This document shows, piece by piece, positions 1-5,883 of a stretch of 8,144 nucleotides of DNA. Each line of letters starts with the position of its first letter. Position 1 is the first letter of the stretch. The notes beneath the pieces are model-generated. The model searched no databases. It had not been told where the DNA came from and saw only the letters and a list, made by a program, of their open reading frames with translations. A program made the position numbers and the translations under genes. The stretch comes from Anaerolineae bacterium (GTDB taxonomy: Bacteria > Chloroflexota > Anaerolineae > Anaerolineales > Anaerolineaceae), in contig JACRAG010000582.1 of assembly GCA_016213455.1 (NCBI GenBank), forward strand, positions 1 through 8,144, written 5' to 3'.

Positions 1-685
1 CCTCATCTGATACGATCCAACAGGCAATCGAAGCAACCTCTTCGACCGTGCCGAGCCGCTTCATGGGGATTTTTTCGGTCAGGCTGCGCAGCTGATCCGG
101 CGCAGTTTTTTCGTTCATCGGTGTGCGGATCACCGCCGGCGCCAGGCCATTGACAGTGATGCCGGTTTCGGCATATTCTTTGCCGACGGATTTCACCAGC
201 CCAATCACCCCGGCTTTGGAGGTGGAATAACCCACCATGCCCGGGTTGCCTTCCTTGCCCGCAATCGAAGCGATCAGCAGGATGCGTCCATAATTGGCTG
301 GCAGCATGGCCTGCACGGCATATTTGGTTGCGAAGAACGATCCGATCAGGTTGACCTGGAGAACGTGGAAAAAGTCCGCCGTCGGGTAATCGACTATTTT
401 CACGCTGGATGGGCCGACGATTCCGGCGCTGTTGACCAGGATATCCAGCCTGCCCAGGCGCTTCATCACCTCAGCCACCGCTCCCCGGACCGACTCTTCC
501 TGGGTCACGTCGACCAGCATGGGGATGAAACCGTACTGGTTTTCCACACGCTGCAAGGCTTCCTCGTCCCGGTCAAAGACCACCACCCGTGCACCTTCAT
601 CGGATAGACGGCGCGCAATGGCTTCGCCGATTCCGCTGCCACCGCCGGTGACAATCGCTACACGATTTTCAAAACGTATCGCCAT
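1..685 (-). CDS. Short-chain dehydrogenase/reductase, NAD-type, 3' end missing (possible 2-keto-3-deoxy sugar-acid dehydrogenase)
   Basis: The reading frame starts with ATG at 685-683 and stays open to the left edge, giving 228 residues; classical SDRs are about 250, so roughly the last 20 are outside. Seen: the nucleotide-binding TGGGSGIG at residues 13-20, an Asp at 38 at the end of the second strand (typical of NAD rather than NADP use), NSAG at 85-88 in place of the usual NNAG, and the catalytic set N112, S140, Y153 and K157. An AAGGAG ribosome site lies 7 bases before the start, in the 15-base gap after the dehydratase stop, so it is the third gene of the leftward operon. Known: SDRs of this kind include the dehydrogenases of 2-keto-3-deoxy-L-fuconate and -L-rhamnonate pathways, as well as FabG-like reductases. 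Inference: its place directly after a sugar-acid dehydratase favours the keto-deoxy acid role. SDR membership is near certain; the substrate is not. Confidence 0.9.
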   Translation of the reverse strand, partial: MAIRFENRVAIVTGGGSGIGEAIARRLSDEGARVVVFDRDEEALQRVENQYGFIPMLVDVTQEESVRGAVAEVMKRLGRLDILVNSAGIVGPSSVKIVDYPTADFFHVLQVNLIGSFFATKYAVQAMLPANYGRILLIASIAGKEGNPGMVGYSTSKAGVIGLVKSVGKEYAETGITVNGLAPAVIRTPMNEKTAPDQLRSLTEKIPMKRLGTVEEVASIACWIVSDE

Positions 686-692
686 CGCTGTT

Positions 693-697
693 CTCCT
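693..697 (-). promoter_or_regulatory. Shine-Dalgarno site of the partial SDR gene
   Basis: AGGAG on the minus strand, within AAGGAGAA, 7 bases ahead of the ATG at 685. It lies entirely in the short gap between the dehydratase stop codon (703-701) and the SDR start. This is the strongest ribosome site in the leftward operon and fixes the start of the third gene. Confidence 0.75.
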
Positions 698-700
698 TGG

Positions 701-1879
701 TTACAAGACGGGCGTCCTGTAAATTACTTTTCCGGAAACCGTTATGGTTGTATCCACCAGGTACTGTTTCATCACGTCCAGATCCGGCGCTATCCCCAAC
801 CCCGGCCGTTCCCAAAGGCGGATTTCTCCATTGGCATCCGGCTCCAGGTGTTCCGGGGTCAATTTATACGCCAGTGTGCTGAGTTGACCCGGATGTTCGC
901 ACAAGCGGTGTTCCTCGGACCCGGCAAAAACCTGCAGAGATGCGCTCAACGCCAGGTGCGAGGTGAAGGTGTGGTTGATAAACGTGACTCCACTGGCCTG
1001 CGCATGATCAAAAACCCGTTTGGCCGATGTGATTCCGCCGATGCGCCCGGTATCCACCTGAATGAACCCTACTCCCGCGAAATCGATCATCTGCTGGGCC
1101 ATATACTCATTGTGCGCGCCTTCTCCGCCAGCCAGTTTCACCGGCCCGCTGCGCAGCGAAAGCGCGTGATAGGTGCGCAGGGCATGGGTGTGGAACGGCT
1201 CTTCGAGCCAGGTGACCTGGCACGCTTTCAACACATCCAACCGGCGCGCAGCCTCCTCCACGTCGGTGCCCCACACGGTACCCGCATCCACACACAGGAT
1301 TCGATCCTGCCCCAATCCATCGCGCGCGGCAACTATCTGATCGATATCGTGCTGCAGTCCCTGGTGACCAAAAGGTCCCCACCCAAATTTGACGGCTCCG
1401 AAACCCAGCGATGCAGCGTGGCGGGCTTTCAGGTAAGTATCGTGCGGCGTATCGCCGAAGAGTAGAGAACTGTAGGGCAGCTTGGGGTAGGCTTTTTCAG
1501 CTCCCAGTAATTGGTAAACCGGCTGCTCGTAGATTTGCCCCAGCAGATCCCACAACGCCACATCGATTCCCGAAAGCGCATGGTCGGCTTGCAGCAGGTC
1601 CATGCTGTTTTGGCGCACCTTGCGATGAATGGCGGCGATATCCTCCGGGCGTTCGATGCGTTCACCCAGCACCGATGCCGCAACCGGCTTGCAGGCGCTG
1701 TGCGACATGGGACAAACCAGGCTGGCAATGGTCGTCAAAGGGGAAGCTTCACATTCGCCCCAACCCAACCGGTCGCCAGCCGTCACCCGCACCAATAAAG
1801 CATCCTGGCTGCCGTCACCAATATCGAATATCTGCGGCATGGATAGATAAAAGAAGTCAATCGAGTCGATTTTTCGCAT
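701..1879 (-). CDS. Enolase-superfamily (mandelate racemase type) sugar-acid dehydratase
   Basis: The protein has 392 residues, a normal length for the mandelate racemase/muconate lactonizing enzyme superfamily. It has an N-terminal capping domain (about 1-125) and a TIM-barrel domain. Seen: metal ligands D198 (CVDAG), E226 (WLEEP) and E253 (GGEG); the general-base pair D276 (VDTGRIGG) and H303 (INHTF), 27 residues apart exactly as in mandelate racemase; and K164 on the second barrel strand. The second lysine of the usual KxK motif is replaced by G166 (sequence VKFGWGPFG). Known: members of this subgroup abstract the proton alpha to a carboxylate, and most are aldonate or aldarate dehydratases giving 2-keto-3-deoxy acids. 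Inference: an aldonate dehydratase acting after the SMP-30 lactonase. The gene begins 5 bases after the stop of the upstream SDR and shows no good ribosome site, which suggests translational coupling. Fold and chemistry are strongly supported; the exact substrate (fuconate, rhamnonate, galactonate or other) is not. Confidence 0.9.
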   Translation of the reverse strand: MRKIDSIDFFYLSMPQIFDIGDGSQDALLVRVTAGDRLGWGECEASPLTTIASLVCPMSHSACKPVAASVLGERIERPEDIAAIHRKVRQNSMDLLQADHALSGIDVALWDLLGQIYEQPVYQLLGAEKAYPKLPYSSLLFGDTPHDTYLKARHAASLGFGAVKFGWGPFGHQGLQHDIDQIVAARDGLGQDRILCVDAGTVWGTDVEEAARRLDVLKACQVTWLEEPFHTHALRTYHALSLRSGPVKLAGGEGAHNEYMAQQMIDFAGVGFIQVDTGRIGGITSAKRVFDHAQASGVTFINHTFTSHLALSASLQVFAGSEEHRLCEHPGQLSTLAYKLTPEHLEPDANGEIRLWERPGLGIAPDLDVMKQYLVDTTITVSGKVIYRTPVL

Positions 1880-1884
1880 AACAG

Positions 1885-2643
1885 TTAAAAAGTGATCGTC
1901 AAACCACCATCGACAGTTAACACCTGCCCGGTCATATAGGAGGAATCCGGCCCGGCCAGGAAAAAGGCCACGGAGGCAATCTCTTCGGGTTGGGCCGCCC
2001 GCCGCAAAGGCAGGTGATGGCCTTCAATGTAGTTCTTGCGGAACCACTCTCCTTCCAACTCATTCACACCGTCCACCACGCTCATTGGGGTGTCCACAAA
2101 CCCGGGAGCAATCGCATTCACAAGGATATTGCGTGGCGCAAGTTCCAGCGCCAACCCACGGCAGTAATGGTTGATGGCTGCTTTGGCCATGGCATAGGCA
2201 CTGGCTTTGGCTTCCACCCGGTCTCCATGAATGGAAGTGACATGGATGATGCGCCCGCCGTCATTCATCAGCCCTGCCGCAAGACGGGTCATACTCACCG
2301 CGCCGTTGACCATGATGTCGAATGGTTTTCGCCATTCCTCCAAAGGTGAATTGACAGCATCTGCGGTCATAAACACGCCGGCATTGTTGACCAGCACATC
2401 CAGGCTGCCCCATTCCGATCGGATGGCATCGTGGATCTTCCGGGCTGTGGTGGGGTCTTCATAGGCGCCAGGGCAGATCAAATGCTTGCCGGCGGGCAGT
2501 CCGGCGAAAATTTCCTGAAGCAGCGCCTCCCGCCGTGCAACCAGACATACTTCCCAGCCTTCCGCAGCGAACCGCACGGCTGCGGCTTTCCCAATCCCGG
2601 AGGAGGCTCCTGTAATGATGACCCGCTTTGGTGAATTTTGCAT
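1885..2643 (-). CDS. Short-chain dehydrogenase/reductase, NADP-type (possible sugar 1-dehydrogenase)
   Basis: The ATG at 2643 gives 252 residues, the classical SDR length. Seen: TGASSGIG at 11-18, NNAG at 86-89, catalytic N113, S137, Y150 and K154, a PGFVDTPM segment at 180-187 after the sixth strand, and the C-terminal TGQVLTVDGG signature. Arginines at 37-38 after the second strand indicate NADP preference, unlike the NAD-type SDR two genes downstream. Start choice: a GTG at 2682 would add 13 residues but has no ribosome site, whereas the ATG at 2643 has AGGGA 9 bases upstream and begins right before the first strand. It is the first gene of the leftward operon, divergent from the GntR gene. 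Inference: with a lactonase and an aldonate dehydratase nearby, oxidation of an aldose at C1 to the lactone is the most economical role. Other SDR reactions remain possible. Confidence 0.9.
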   Translation of the reverse strand: MQNSPKRVIITGASSGIGKAAAVRFAAEGWEVCLVARREALLQEIFAGLPAGKHLICPGAYEDPTTARKIHDAIRSEWGSLDVLVNNAGVFMTADAVNSPLEEWRKPFDIMVNGAVSMTRLAAGLMNDGGRIIHVTSIHGDRVEAKASAYAMAKAAINHYCRGLALELAPRNILVNAIAPGFVDTPMSVVDGVNELEGEWFRKNYIEGHHLPLRRAAQPEEIASVAFFLAGPDSSYMTGQVLTVDGGLTITF

Positions 2644-2652
2644 GGCTTTGTA

Positions 2653-2657
2653 TCCCT
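2653..2657 (-). promoter_or_regulatory. Shine-Dalgarno site deciding the start of the first leftward SDR
   Basis: AGGGA on the minus strand, 9 bases before the ATG at 2643. The alternative GTG at 2682 has no purine-rich site before it, so this element supports the shorter 252-residue product. Confidence 0.55.
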
Positions 2658-2683
2658 GTGCTTCGGTTAGAATAGATGTCACG

Positions 2684-2698
2684 CATCATTACATGATG
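2684..2698. repeat. Small perfect inverted repeat at the expected leftward transcription start
   Basis: CATCAT, a 3-base centre (TAC), then ATGATG. It sits 5 bases beyond the proposed leftward -10 box, so it would cover the start point of the SDR operon transcript. Flanking TGTCA (2677-2681) and TGACA (2697-2701) resemble half-sites of the main operator but are not concentric with the inner repeat. It could be a secondary operator or chance; a 6-base arm is short. Confidence 0.35.
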
Positions 2699-2702
2699 AC
2701 AC

Positions 2703-2730
2703 AGCATATCAGGCCCCTGAAAGGCCGCAA
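2703..2730 (-). promoter_or_regulatory. Candidate leftward promoter of the SDR-dehydratase-SDR operon
   Basis: On the minus strand, TTGCGG (2730-2725) is followed by a 16-base spacer and TATGCT (2708-2703). TG lies one base before the -10 hexamer, making an extended -10. The -35 is poor, so the extended -10 would matter. Transcription should begin near 2696, leaving a leader of about 50 bases to the ATG at 2643. The main palindrome ends one base upstream of this -35, so a bound regulator could touch both divergent promoters. Confidence 0.45.
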
Positions 2731-2731
2731 A

Positions 2732-2748
2732 TTTGTCAATTTGACAAA
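2732..2748. promoter_or_regulatory. Palindromic operator, probably for the divergent GntR regulator
   Basis: TTTGTCAA, T, TTGACAAA: a perfect 8-base inverted repeat around a single central base. It lies between the leftward and rightward promoters, its right arm contains the rightward -35 hexamer, and its left arm abuts the leftward -35. GntR-family regulators bind short palindromes and commonly control themselves and neighbouring genes. Binding here should block the GntR promoter directly. That GntR is the protein that binds is inferred from position. Confidence 0.7.
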
Positions 2749-2769
2749 CGCTTGATATGTCTATATACT
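2741..2769 (+). promoter_or_regulatory. Near-consensus sigma-70-type promoter of the gntR-glycosidase-lactonase operon
   Basis: TTGACA (2741-2746), 17-base spacer, TATACT (2764-2769). The -35 is a full match to consensus, the spacing is optimal and the -10 differs at one position. The predicted start is near 2776, giving a 5' leader of about 40 bases to the ATG at 2816. The -35 is part of the palindrome at 2732-2748, which suggests a strong promoter held off by a repressor. Confidence 0.7.
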
Positions 2770-2777
2770 ACAATAAA

Positions 2778-2805
2778 TTGTCACTTGTCGCAAGCCATAA
2801 GACAA
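2778..2805 (+). repeat. Tandem TTGTCNC repeats and an inverted GACAA in the gntR leader
   Basis: TTGTCAC (2778-2784) is followed directly by TTGTCGC (2785-2791), and GACAA, the complement of TTGTC, occurs at 2801-2805. These pentamers match the arms of the main operator (2733-2737 and 2743-2747). They lie just after the expected transcription start, so they could be auxiliary half-sites for the same regulator. The CTTG-TCG-CAAG part (2784-2794) could also form a very small RNA hairpin, which is too weak to call as a structure. Confidence 0.35.
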
Positions 2806-2815
2806 AGGAAATCGG

Positions 2816-3805
2816 ATGTCAAGAGATCAGGTCACCGCTGAAGCTGTCATGCAGGCTGTGCTGCACCGCATCACCACCGGACAATATGCGCCCGGCGACC
2901 GGTTGCCTCCCGTTCGCAAACTGGCGGAAGAAATCGGATCCAACCGCAACACGGTCAATAAAGCCTACCAGATGTTGTTTGAGCTGGGCATCATCGAGAA
3001 CAATGACATCGCCCGCAAAGGCTACACGGTCAAACGCGCCGAACACGCCGGCTCCAAGACCAAAACCGAACTGCTGGATTACTTCTACCAGCACTCCGTC
3101 GAATTGGTCTGGCAGGGCATGGCTGCCGGCATGTCATCGGAGGATATGCTTTCACGGCTCAAAGCAGCCGTGGATGAAGTCTTTGGTCACAGCGAGGTTT
3201 CCCTGATCTTTTACGAATGTAATGATTACGACACCACCGAAATGGGCCGTCATTTAAATGAAATTTTGCACATGCCGGTAGAGTTTCGGAACCTCAGCCA
3301 CTTCTACAAGAATCCGGGTAGTATCGTCAAGAAATATGACCTGATCATCACCACATACCATCATCTGAGCGAGATCACCGAAGCTATCAAACGCATGGAA
3401 TTCCCATCGGGGAAAGTCGTCGGCATCGATACGCGCCTGACCGCCGACTCCATGCTTAAAATTGCGCGCTTCCCCAAGACCAGCATCGGCGTGATTTGCA
3501 CCAATCAAAACACCGCCCACATGATCAAGCATATTCTCTTCGGCTATCACCCCGAATGGGAGATCGAGGCGATTGCTTCGGAAGATCCGCAAGCCATCGC
3601 CGCACTGGCCAGCCGCTGCGACCACCTGATTGTCACCCACACCAGCGCCGAGGAAGTCAACGCGCTCACCGGGCGGTCGCCGGATGTGGTGGTGAATTTC
3701 CAAATCGACGAGCAATCCATCGCCTTCCTCAACCAGCGCATCCATCAAATTCGCATGGAAAAAGTGCAGGCCCATCAATCCAATCCCGTCTCAACCAATC
3801 CATAG
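2816..3805 (+). CDS. GntR-family transcriptional regulator with an atypical C-terminal ligand domain
   Basis: The protein has 329 residues and starts with ATG preceded by AAAGGAA at 2804-2810. Seen: an N-terminal winged helix-turn-helix at about 8-75, with the GntR pattern PGDRLPPVRKLAEEIG then SNRNTVNKAYQML (26-54) and a wing near 62-74. Residues 80-125 look mostly helical. Residues about 127-315 alternate strands and helices (VSLIFYEC, YDLIITTYHH, KVVGID, SIGVICTN, HLIVTHTS, DVVVNF) and look like a two-lobed ligand-binding domain of periplasmic-binding-protein type. I do not recognise the UTRA, FCD or aminotransferase domains usual in GntR proteins. It is the first gene of the rightward operon, divergent from the SDR operon, with a palindrome in the shared control region. 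Inference: a repressor of both operons and of itself, released by a sugar or pathway intermediate. The family is confident; the ligand is unknown. Confidence 0.9.
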   Translation: MSRDQVTAEAVMQAVLHRITTGQYAPGDRLPPVRKLAEEIGSNRNTVNKAYQMLFELGIIENNDIARKGYTVKRAEHAGSKTKTELLDYFYQHSVELVWQGMAAGMSSEDMLSRLKAAVDEVFGHSEVSLIFYECNDYDTTEMGRHLNEILHMPVEFRNLSHFYKNPGSIVKKYDLIITTYHHLSEITEAIKRMEFPSGKVVGIDTRLTADSMLKIARFPKTSIGVICTNQNTAHMIKHILFGYHPEWEIEAIASEDPQAIAALASRCDHLIVTHTSAEEVNALTGRSPDVVVNFQIDEQSIAFLNQRIHQIRMEKVQAHQSNPVSTNP

Positions 3806-3816
3806 CATGGAACACC

Positions 3817-5859
3817 ATGTCTGATCAAACCACCAACCTGTCCACCGCGCGCCTCAACCTGACCTTCCTGAACATCGACAACCGGCTGCTTTTGCAACAG
3901 CTCACCGTCAACGGCCTGGATTGGCTGCACCCAACCAAGCCTTCCAGCTGGTTCTCATTCACCATCGACGGCGACCGCATCGACGCCACCAACCTGCCCT
4001 TTGACCACGTAGAAGAAGCTGCCGCCGGTGAGGGCGTCCAGCACCTCCTGCTGGTTTTCCAGGGCAGTAGTATACGGGTGGAACAACACATCCTTTTGTA
4101 CGAAAATTATGCCTTGATCGAGTGCTGGCCCGTGATTTTCAATACCGGCCCAGACTCCTTCACCATCCAGCGTGTCGATTCGATCTCAATCAACCTACCT
4201 GAGCTTGCTGGCGAGTTGCTGGCTTACACGGGCAACTGGGGCAGTGAGTTTGAACCCCACACCCACGCGCTGGAGAATCAAATCATCCTCGAGTCACGCT
4301 CCGGGCGATCCTCCAAGGGCAACCACCCCTGGTTTGCGCTCACGCGCGCCTCCGGCGAAGTACTCTCCGGCGCTGTGGCCTGGTCCGGCAATTGGGTCTT
4401 TCGCTTTGAACCGCTCCCGGACGGCGGTTGCTGCCTGAGCGGTGGGCTGCACGATTGGGAATTCGCCAAGACCCTGCAGCCAGGCGAAAGCATGGAAGGT
4501 GCGCCAGTGATCCTGGCTTTGGGCAGCGATCTGGACGATGTGGCCCAGCAGTATGGACGCGTCGGGCGAAAGCACTGGTATCCGCGCAGCGAACTGGCTG
4601 GACGCCTGCCTGTCGAATGGAATCACTGGTGGCCTTATGAAGATGTGGAGATCACCGAAACCGTTTTCGCCCGCAACGTCGAGCGCGCCGCTCAAATGGG
4701 CTTTGAAGTCTGCACGCTGGACGCCGGTTGGTTTGGCCCCAGCGACTCGGATACATTTTGGTACGACTATCGCGGTGACTGGCACCTGGTCAACCGGCGC
4801 CGCTTCCCCAACGGCATCCGTCCGGTGGCTGACCAGGTACACGCGCACGGGATGAAATTTGGCATCTGGTGCGAGATCGAGTCGTTGGGGGTGAAAGCCC
4901 AACTTGCCCTCGACCATCCGGAATACGTCGCGACCCGTGCTGGAGAACGCCTGGGCTATGTGTGCTTCGGCAACCCGCAGGTGCAGGAATGGGCCTATGC
5001 CACGCTGGCCCGCCTGATCACCGAATACCAGTGCGATTGGATCAAGGTGGATTTCAACCTTGACCCCGGCGCCGGCTGCGACCGCAGCGATCACGGGCAC
5101 CAGATCGGCGATGGTCTATACGAACATATTCGCGGCTATTATCGCACCCTGGAACGCATTCGCCGCGATTATCCTCAGGTGGTGCTGGAGAATTGTTCAT
5201 CCGGCGGGCTGCGCATTGACCTGGGCATGCTGCGCCGCACCGATATGACCTACCTGTCCGACCCGGACTACCCCGTGCATGATCTGCAGATCTTCTGGGG
5301 CGCCAGCACCATGCTGTCAGCTGACCGCCTGCTGCATTGGACCTACAGTCACTGGCGCAACATCGATCCGCCCCCGCAGCAGACCTTCAACCCGCGCGAT
5401 CCAGCCCTGACGAAGAAAAAATGGGATTACTACTCGCGCATTTCCATGCTGGGGTTTTACGGCATTTCGCAGAAATTGCCCGACCTGCCGGAATGGCTGA
5501 CGCAACGCATCATCGAACACAATGCCATTTACCAGAAGGTGGTACGCCGCTTTGTCAAAGAAGCTAACCTGTACCGTCTGACCGCCCAACCCCGCCGCAG
5601 CGGTGAAGGCGAACGCTGGAGCGCATTTCAATATGCCCTGCCGGATGAAAAAGAACACCTGCTGTTTGTGTTCCGCCTTCCAGGCGCAGAAGCGCAGCGC
5701 ACCATTTGCCTGAAAGCGCTGCAGCCAGAGCGAATCTACACTGTACAAGGCCTGGAGGGTGAGTTCACCCTCACCTGCAGCGGGGCAAGCCTGATGCAGG
5801 AAGGTTTGCATTTGTCCGACCTCGAAGAAGAAGACTCGGCGTTGTTGTTGATCTGTTGA
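3817..5859 (+). CDS. GH36-like alpha-galactosidase / alpha-glycosidase
   Basis: The ATG at 3817 gives 680 residues; the frame is open further upstream, but that part overlaps the regulator in another frame. Seen: an N-terminal beta-sandwich (about 10-250) as in GH36; the barrel starting near 265 with VEWNHWW; LDAGWFG at 301-307; FGIWCEIE at 348-355; the probable nucleophile D412 in IKVDFNLD; ENCSSGGLRIDLGML at 458-472; the probable acid/base D482 in YLSDPD; and a C-terminal beta domain after about 585. The two catalytic aspartates are 70 residues apart, the spacing known for the Geobacillus enzyme AgaA. Against typical GH36, KWDMNR is altered to KVDFNL and DDGW to DAGW, so specificity may differ from plain alpha-galactoside. 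There is no signal peptide, so it is likely cytoplasmic. It starts 11 bases after the regulator stop, with no good ribosome site, so it may be translationally coupled. Clan GH-D membership is confident; the substrate is less so. Confidence 0.88.
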   Translation: MSDQTTNLSTARLNLTFLNIDNRLLLQQLTVNGLDWLHPTKPSSWFSFTIDGDRIDATNLPFDHVEEAAAGEGVQHLLLVFQGSSIRVEQHILLYENYALIECWPVIFNTGPDSFTIQRVDSISINLPELAGELLAYTGNWGSEFEPHTHALENQIILESRSGRSSKGNHPWFALTRASGEVLSGAVAWSGNWVFRFEPLPDGGCCLSGGLHDWEFAKTLQPGESMEGAPVILALGSDLDDVAQQYGRVGRKHWYPRSELAGRLPVEWNHWWPYEDVEITETVFARNVERAAQMGFEVCTLDAGWFGPSDSDTFWYDYRGDWHLVNRRRFPNGIRPVADQVHAHGMKFGIWCEIESLGVKAQLALDHPEYVATRAGERLGYVCFGNPQVQEWAYATLARLITEYQCDWIKVDFNLDPGAGCDRSDHGHQIGDGLYEHIRGYYRTLERIRRDYPQVVLENCSSGGLRIDLGMLRRTDMTYLSDPDYPVHDLQIFWGASTMLSADRLLHWTYSHWRNIDPPPQQTFNPRDPALTKKKWDYYSRISMLGFYGISQKLPDLPEWLTQRIIEHNAIYQKVVRRFVKEANLYRLTAQPRRSGEGERWSAFQYALPDEKEHLLFVFRLPGAEAQRTICLKALQPERIYTVQGLEGEFTLTCSGASLMQEGLHLSDLEEEDSALLLIC

Positions 5860-5869
5860 AACCTGCTTT

Positions 5870-5873
5870 GGAG
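5870..5873 (+). promoter_or_regulatory. Shine-Dalgarno site of the SMP-30 gene
   Basis: GGAG, 10 bases ahead of the ATG at 5884, inside the 24-base gap after the glycosidase stop. The spacing is a little long, but it supports this start over internal ones; the metal ligand E16 would be lost with any later start. Confidence 0.5.
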
Positions 5874-5883
5874 ACTTAAACTC

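Noticed and set aside
848..1465. Open frame on the plus strand opposite the dehydratase
   Set aside because: It is antisense to the conserved barrel of the dehydratase and its translation resembles no protein family.
2644..2682. GTG start adding 13 residues to the first leftward SDR
   Set aside because: No ribosome site precedes it, and the ATG at 2643 has AGGGA at usable distance and begins just before the first strand of the Rossmann fold.
2784..2794. CTTG-TCG-CAAG hairpin in the gntR leader as a riboswitch or attenuator
   Set aside because: A 4-base stem is too weak and the leader of about 40 bases is too short for a known riboswitch; the bases are better explained as operator-like repeats.
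3254..3778. Open frame on the minus strand opposite the GntR gene
   Set aside because: The composition is that of a shadow frame, without a ribosome site, and it lies within the supported regulator gene.
3496..3816. Upstream extension of the glycosidase frame by 107 residues
   Set aside because: It overlaps the GntR gene in another frame, is low-complexity and basic in composition, and the GH36 N-terminal domain begins naturally at the ATG at 3817.
4294..5100. Long open frame (268 codons) on the minus strand inside the glycosidase gene
   Set aside because: It is fully antisense to a gene with clear catalytic motifs; its translation shows no domain pattern. Long antisense frames are common in GC-rich genes.
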